NCBI GenBank assembly: GCA_039619475.1
Contig: CM077115.1
Location: 517,162,815-517,226,814 of the forward strand
Length of the DNA: 64,000 nucleotides
Origin: Icerya purchasi
Lineage: Eukaryota; Arthropoda; Insecta; Hemiptera; Monophlebidae
Direction: 5' to 3'
The notes under the pieces are model-generated. The model saw only the letters and a program-made list of their open reading frames with translations. It was not told the origin of the DNA and made no database searches. Made by a program: the position numbers and the translations under genes. Of this stretch, positions 59,580 to 64,000 are shown in pieces. Every line of letters begins with the position of its first letter. Positions within the stretch are counted from its first letter, which is position 1.

Positions 59580-60300
59580 TTGTTTATTTAAAGTCGCTCG
59601 GCAGCTAAGGCCATTTGCGACGCCGAGAAGTTACATCTTACGAGTATAGATTAATAAATGTAAAGAACATAAACGAGAAGTGATATCTTATAAGTATAGA
59701 TTAATAAATAAAAAGAACAAAAAACATATCAAAATAAACAATAGAAAGAGAAAAAAGAAAGAAACGAAAAGCAAGGAAAGGAAAGAAAAGGAAAAGAAAG
59801 GAGGCTTGCTACTAAATATTAAAACTATATAAAAGCAAAAAGTTGGGTGAGCTTTAAAAATTTGAAGATGTTTCCGCAGGCCTTTTCATTGTCCGCCGGA
59901 ATTTCGGCAAGATCAGCATCCTCCTGGAAGCAGGCGGCTCTCTCTTGCCGAAATTTACGGTAGGAGGTGAGGAGATGTTCCACCGTAACTGGCACTCCAC
60001 AAATTTCACACGTCGGTTGCGATAGTTTTTGAAACAGGTGGCTATGTGTGTGAAGGCATTGTGACCTATGCGCAGGCGAGCTAGTGTTGTTTCCTCATGT
60101 CTGTATGAGGTGCTCCATCGCCGAACTTGACTTTGAACAGTTTCTGAGAGCGACAGTTTTGTTCCCATTCGTGTTGCCAGACGGAGTATACATGTTTTTT
60201 TTTAAATTTGGACTTCAGATGTTGGCTGATTTTCTTATTCTGGCCTCTAAATTTTGTTAATTGCTGTATACTAGCGTTCCACGGAGGAGCTTCAGCCATA
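59580..60300 (-). pseudogene. I/Jockey-type LINE C-terminal end with 3' untranslated region
   Basis: The - strand shows SVWQHEWEQN, then across a frameshift LSETVQSQVRRWSTSYRHEE and TTLARLRIGHNAFTHIAT. After another frameshift come CEICGVPVTVEHLLTSYRKF and RQERAACFQEDADLAEIPAD, ending KLTQLFAFI and a stop at 59825-59827. This is the W-x4-W, LARLRIGH and CxxC-VEHLL order of I/Jockey-type elements, without the RNase H part. The last C of the knuckle (CPxY) reads SY here. The 3' untranslated region to 59580 includes a pyrimidine tract and a duplicated about 48-base block (AGTATAGATTAATAAAT twice, 59642 and 59691). Its last 60 bases match the tail fragment at 20500-20690. Confidence 0.78.
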
Positions 60301-61403
60301 TGTTGACGAGCCGCCGTCGTTGTCCACTGAAGACTGCTAACAGTATTCCGGCACTCGATCCCCAGGGGTTTTGAACTTTTTGGATTTTTTTCATACAGCT
60401 GTATATAATTTGGGGCAAACGTTTTTTGATGCGAGGGCTTAGATGGATTTGAGGCCAGATTAAAGAAATATTTCAGAGAAAGAAATAGCCTTCTGTGTTG
60501 CCTTCATTATGAGAGTGAACTATTTTAATTCTGATTTCACAAAAGGAAAAAGAGAAGCTATTCCCCCGATACTCCGCTTTTGTTTCTTGATCTTGAAAAT
60601 AGTAAAAGGTTTTCCGATGTTAATCTGCATTTAAACGAGCACATCGATCTAATAGTTCATTATCAAAGCAGAGAGCATTTTTTGCGCCAGAATCAAACAT
60701 TTAACATGTCCAAGTCGGAACAGAATGAAGGTACAAATTAAAAACCTTAATTTCTGCATTCATTTTCATCATCGATTATTTAAGTTAAAACGAAAAACTG
60801 AACTCCAAAAGCAAATAATTAAGAGTAGAAAATCGTAGACCAAAATAAAGAAATGACGCGTAAAGAAGAGTTGCGATGAGTATTGCTCAGAGCTAGGCAG
60901 CGTCTCGAATAATATTTCCACCGTATTGATGCAGACCGAACAGTGCAGTTAAAAATGCTAATTTTAGGTACGTAAAAAAGATGGCCGCCTGTAGTTTTCG
61001 ATTGCTGTTTGGAACATAAGTATCGACATCGTCACTCTGGGCACAAGATTAAATTTCCAAGACCGTATAAGAAAAAAAAGCCAAAAAAGAAAAAAACGAC
61101 AGTTGTTTTTGTCGCTATTTAAGAAAGGAACATATCGCAACGGTTATTTTAGTCAGAAAGAAGCAGACGTAGTATTTTGTTTCCTTTGCTGTTCTATAAA
61201 GGGGTTTTTGAATCACTCTAGTATAAGTATATTATTTGTAAATTTAGATATTTTAAATAAAAATATGTTATTCAATAAACATAACTGAGAATAAAAAAAT
61301 TCCCACTTATTACGAAATTATTTCTATCTTATAATTTGCTATTAATTATTTGTTTCATACGTCAGAAGTATATTCTAAAATATTTGTTTAATTACGCATG
61401 TGT

Positions 61404-61440
<37 letters not shown>

Positions 61441-64000
61441 TAGTTGTTTTGTTTTCATTTTTCAACTATTGGTAAGTTTTTGAATTAAAGCATTTTAAAT
61501 TGTAAAACCGAAATATAATTTGTCGCCTCTCTGGGTTGTATAATTAACTCCTTCATGACGGAATCCCGTGTTTGTCAAGAATATTAACTTGTGTGTTATG
61601 AACTAGTTTAATTAACTGCGTTTCGATCAAGTAGGGCCTGGTCCGATTTCCGCTGCTGTTGAAACTTTCGAAAAAATTTCACTTGCTCTCTCTAGGTTAA
61701 TGTCTATAATTGACAAGCCGAAAATGAAAAAAAAAAAAAAAAAACAAAAAAAAAGCTGATATTTCGAAGGGATATCATCGATTAAAACAGATTAAATGTT
61801 TCCATTCTTTTTTTTCTCCCTTTTAATGGCCAAGATCAGAAAAATTTTTATGTTTCACCGAGTCACGAACCCCCAAAAAAATCAACATTTTTTACGTTTG
61901 TTCTTCTGTTTTTTTTGCGTGTTTTTTTTTTTTTGGAAGAGAAAAAAAACCCCTAATAGTGGCAGCTAATAATAATATGAAAGGAATGAGTTATGTAGAT
62001 TTAGAGTTGAATGTACTACTGAAGACTACGATCGTACACTCACTGGGAATGAGTTACGCCCGTTGAAGTTGATTCGATAAGCAGATATATAGTATATCCA
62101 CAGTTGGGCAGGGGGCATGCACAATTCAAAACCACTAGCGCGGTAGATTTGCGTATCCCTGATATTTTGAACTGGGAAGAAAAACCGAGAATGGTGTGGT
62201 ATCGTCTTAGGTTGTTCTGCAGTGCGGAGCTAACTAGCTAAAATGGGGCGAGAAGAATAACGTCGTAATAATGATCGACGTATGTCAGAATGTGCAAAGT
62301 CATGCGGTTTGTCTCTGGGGTTTTGGTTTGCAACTTTTTTGGGTTTATTGATGGTTGAAATCTGTTGACAAAAGCGACCGGAAATATCTGTTCAAGAGAG
62401 CCCGGGGAAAAAGTGTTTTTGTTAAATATACATTATATTTAACATTTAACTGTAGATTAGTAATTCGGTGAAAAGTAAACAGAGTTGTATAAATGCAAAA
62501 TTATTGTGACAGTTAGAATATTTTGCATATGTTCAGAGAATAATACACGATTTTGAAGTTCGGAGAGACTTTTATTACTTATTATTGTGAATTAATAAGT
62601 TTTAGTAATGCATGACCGCGCGTTCGATTATACAATAACGATGATAATAATTTTTATGTAATAAGTGTTCCGCTAGTAAGATGTTGAAATTTTTTTACCG
62701 ATTAAACGTCCGTGATACTCCCTCATCGCCTAGAAGTAAACAGTAGACAGTCATTTCCTAAACTGAAATAATTAACCGTCTCGAAAACATCTACCATCGA
62801 AAGCGAAAAAATGCAAGACATACACGGTGCGCAATAATTCAGTCATCTGTCTCAGTTATTATTTATAAATAGTGAATGTTTCCGCTACGGAGACCGCGCT
62901 GTATTAGCAATTTTTATAATGCACTGTAATGTAAAAATAAATTTAAAAATAAAAAAATTAAAATTACACAAATTTAAAAGAAAGACGTGGTGAGAGAAAA
63001 TGTGCGTGCGTGTGTGTGTGTGTGTGTGTAAGAGAGATCCTGTTGTTGGTCGGGGTAGTTAGCAAAGGTCACGAGATAGAAAGAAGGGAAGAAATGGCAA
63101 AGATCCGATGGAGGTTTTTTTTTTGAGTCGATAAGTTGCGGTCTACCTTCCGCCAGAGGAATTGTCCATTTCTTAAGCAGTCGCTGTTGTATACTTCGGA
63201 TTAGTTGTTTTTTGGTTTCTTCCGATTGTAACGAAAGTATCAGTAACAAATTACGTTAGCGTGACATTACGGTCGTGAATTGTTCAACTGATTCGCTGGA
63301 AATTTTGGTTAACGTGTGCGTGAGGTCCCCCGATTACGAATCACAGCGGAAGTAACATCAGAGCTCTCGAAATTAAAGAATTTTATCTACCAACAATTGC
63401 AGCCTCGGCTGGCCGACGAATATTGGAACGCCAATTAACACATCAGCGCTGTAATAGTGATACGTACGCCATTTATATTATTTATATTATTTATATTATT
63501 TATAAATTTATAATTAATCGTTTTCACGCTATTCCGTTTACGTATATTTAATTATGGTGTTTTCTAGCAGTCGACCGTTCAAGAAAGATAGGTGTAGGGG
63601 TCAGTAAAATATACATTTAAAAATCTAAATTTAAATGATAAATAATAATAGTAATAAAAAATAACTGAATTTAACATTTCAAATCCACAAGTTCGATAGG
63701 ACCTCGTCGTTGGCATCTCTGATTCCATAGTGTACAATACCGTTACAATGCTAATCTTCCGCGTCACCTTTGAGGAAAGAGACGTGGTTTCAGCACATGT
63801 ATCATGACGGGTATATTAAAAAGTTCAGCAATACGCGAAGCCGAAAGGAAGGAAATAAAATCATCAGAAATAACGGCAAGCGGGCCTTATCAGTTCCGTT
63901 TTAGATATTGAAGAAAAAAGACAATGACACCGGAAATGCTGCGATCAATACGAGTGAGTCGCTAGCTAACAGATGAAATCATTGTTTCCTATAACGAATA
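60301..64000. other. No gene seen; microsatellites
   Basis: TA run at 61408-61436, (TG)n at 63003-63030, and a 9-bp TTTATATTA repeat at about 63472-63503. Poly(A) tract near 61729-61745. The - strand frame 62974-63249 and + strand frame 61103-61288 show nothing recognisable. The next NFI exon is not visible. Confidence 0.45.

Noticed and set aside
60301..64000. Search by eye for the next NFI exon (continuation KQKWASRLL)
   Set aside because: No frame on the + strand between 50289 and 64000 resembled it. A profile search would be needed to exclude a small or divergent exon.

Overview
This is eukaryotic, almost certainly arthropod (insect-like), nuclear DNA. It is AT-rich, full of mono-, di- and trinucleotide runs, has no operons or densely packed genes, and carries decayed copies of typical arthropod transposons (R1-like and I/Jockey-like LINEs, an RTE-like LINE, a Penelope-like GIY-YIG piece, hAT-type non-autonomous elements). 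The arthropod call is inference from repeat content; no species can be named.

The one host coding exon I can name securely is at 50133-50288 on the + strand. It is a 52-codon internal exon of Nuclear Factor I (NFI), from the N-terminal part of the DNA-binding domain, with a clean AG acceptor and GT donor. The next NFI segment is not visible downstream to 64000. The window is therefore best read as long NFI introns or 5' flank, with the GC- and CpG-richer patches near 12.5-13.1, 17.5-18.7, 25.1-25.6, 30.0-31.7 and 38.7-39.7 kb as places to look for promoters, short 5' exons or enhancers. A second candidate exon lies on the - strand at 45366-45655: 96 open codons behind a possible splice acceptor, no family recognised.

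Most of the rest is repeat. 0-10 kb: a foldback element (430-1545), LINE C-terminal fragments in both orientations (2.0-2.3, 4.6-5.0 kb), a 330-bp repeat (8.9 kb) and a Penelope-like fragment (10 kb). 10-30 kb: a near-perfect 100-bp-arm hairpin (16911-17118), a LINE tail (20.6 kb), an RNase H LINE relic (21.8-22.3 kb), a relic of a repeated arthropod protein family (23.9-24.5 kb), a hAT-type element with an exact 8-bp target duplication (26485-26813), and a - strand LINE with RNase H (27.5-28.7 kb) containing a 23-bp minisatellite. 30-50 kb: the GC-rich island, microsatellites, another LINE terminus (36 kb), a 3-kb composite repeat (40.3-43.3 kb) followed directly by an RTE-like LINE, and a second hAT-type element with an exact 8-bp duplication (46888-47329). 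50-64 kb: the NFI exon, two large inverted-repeat elements (52.85-53.36 and 53.7-55.6 kb), a 5'-truncated R1-like LINE with poly(A) tail and flanking duplication (57267-59079), and a - strand LINE terminus (59.6-60.3 kb).

I found no prokaryotic features, CRISPR, rRNA or intact tRNA. Nothing here is a convincing new multi-gene system. The most unusual items are the hairpin, the two related foldback elements (one with an unexplained 75-codon frame in its spacer) and the unassigned - strand exon candidate. All homology statements come from recognising motifs by eye and were not checked by search.
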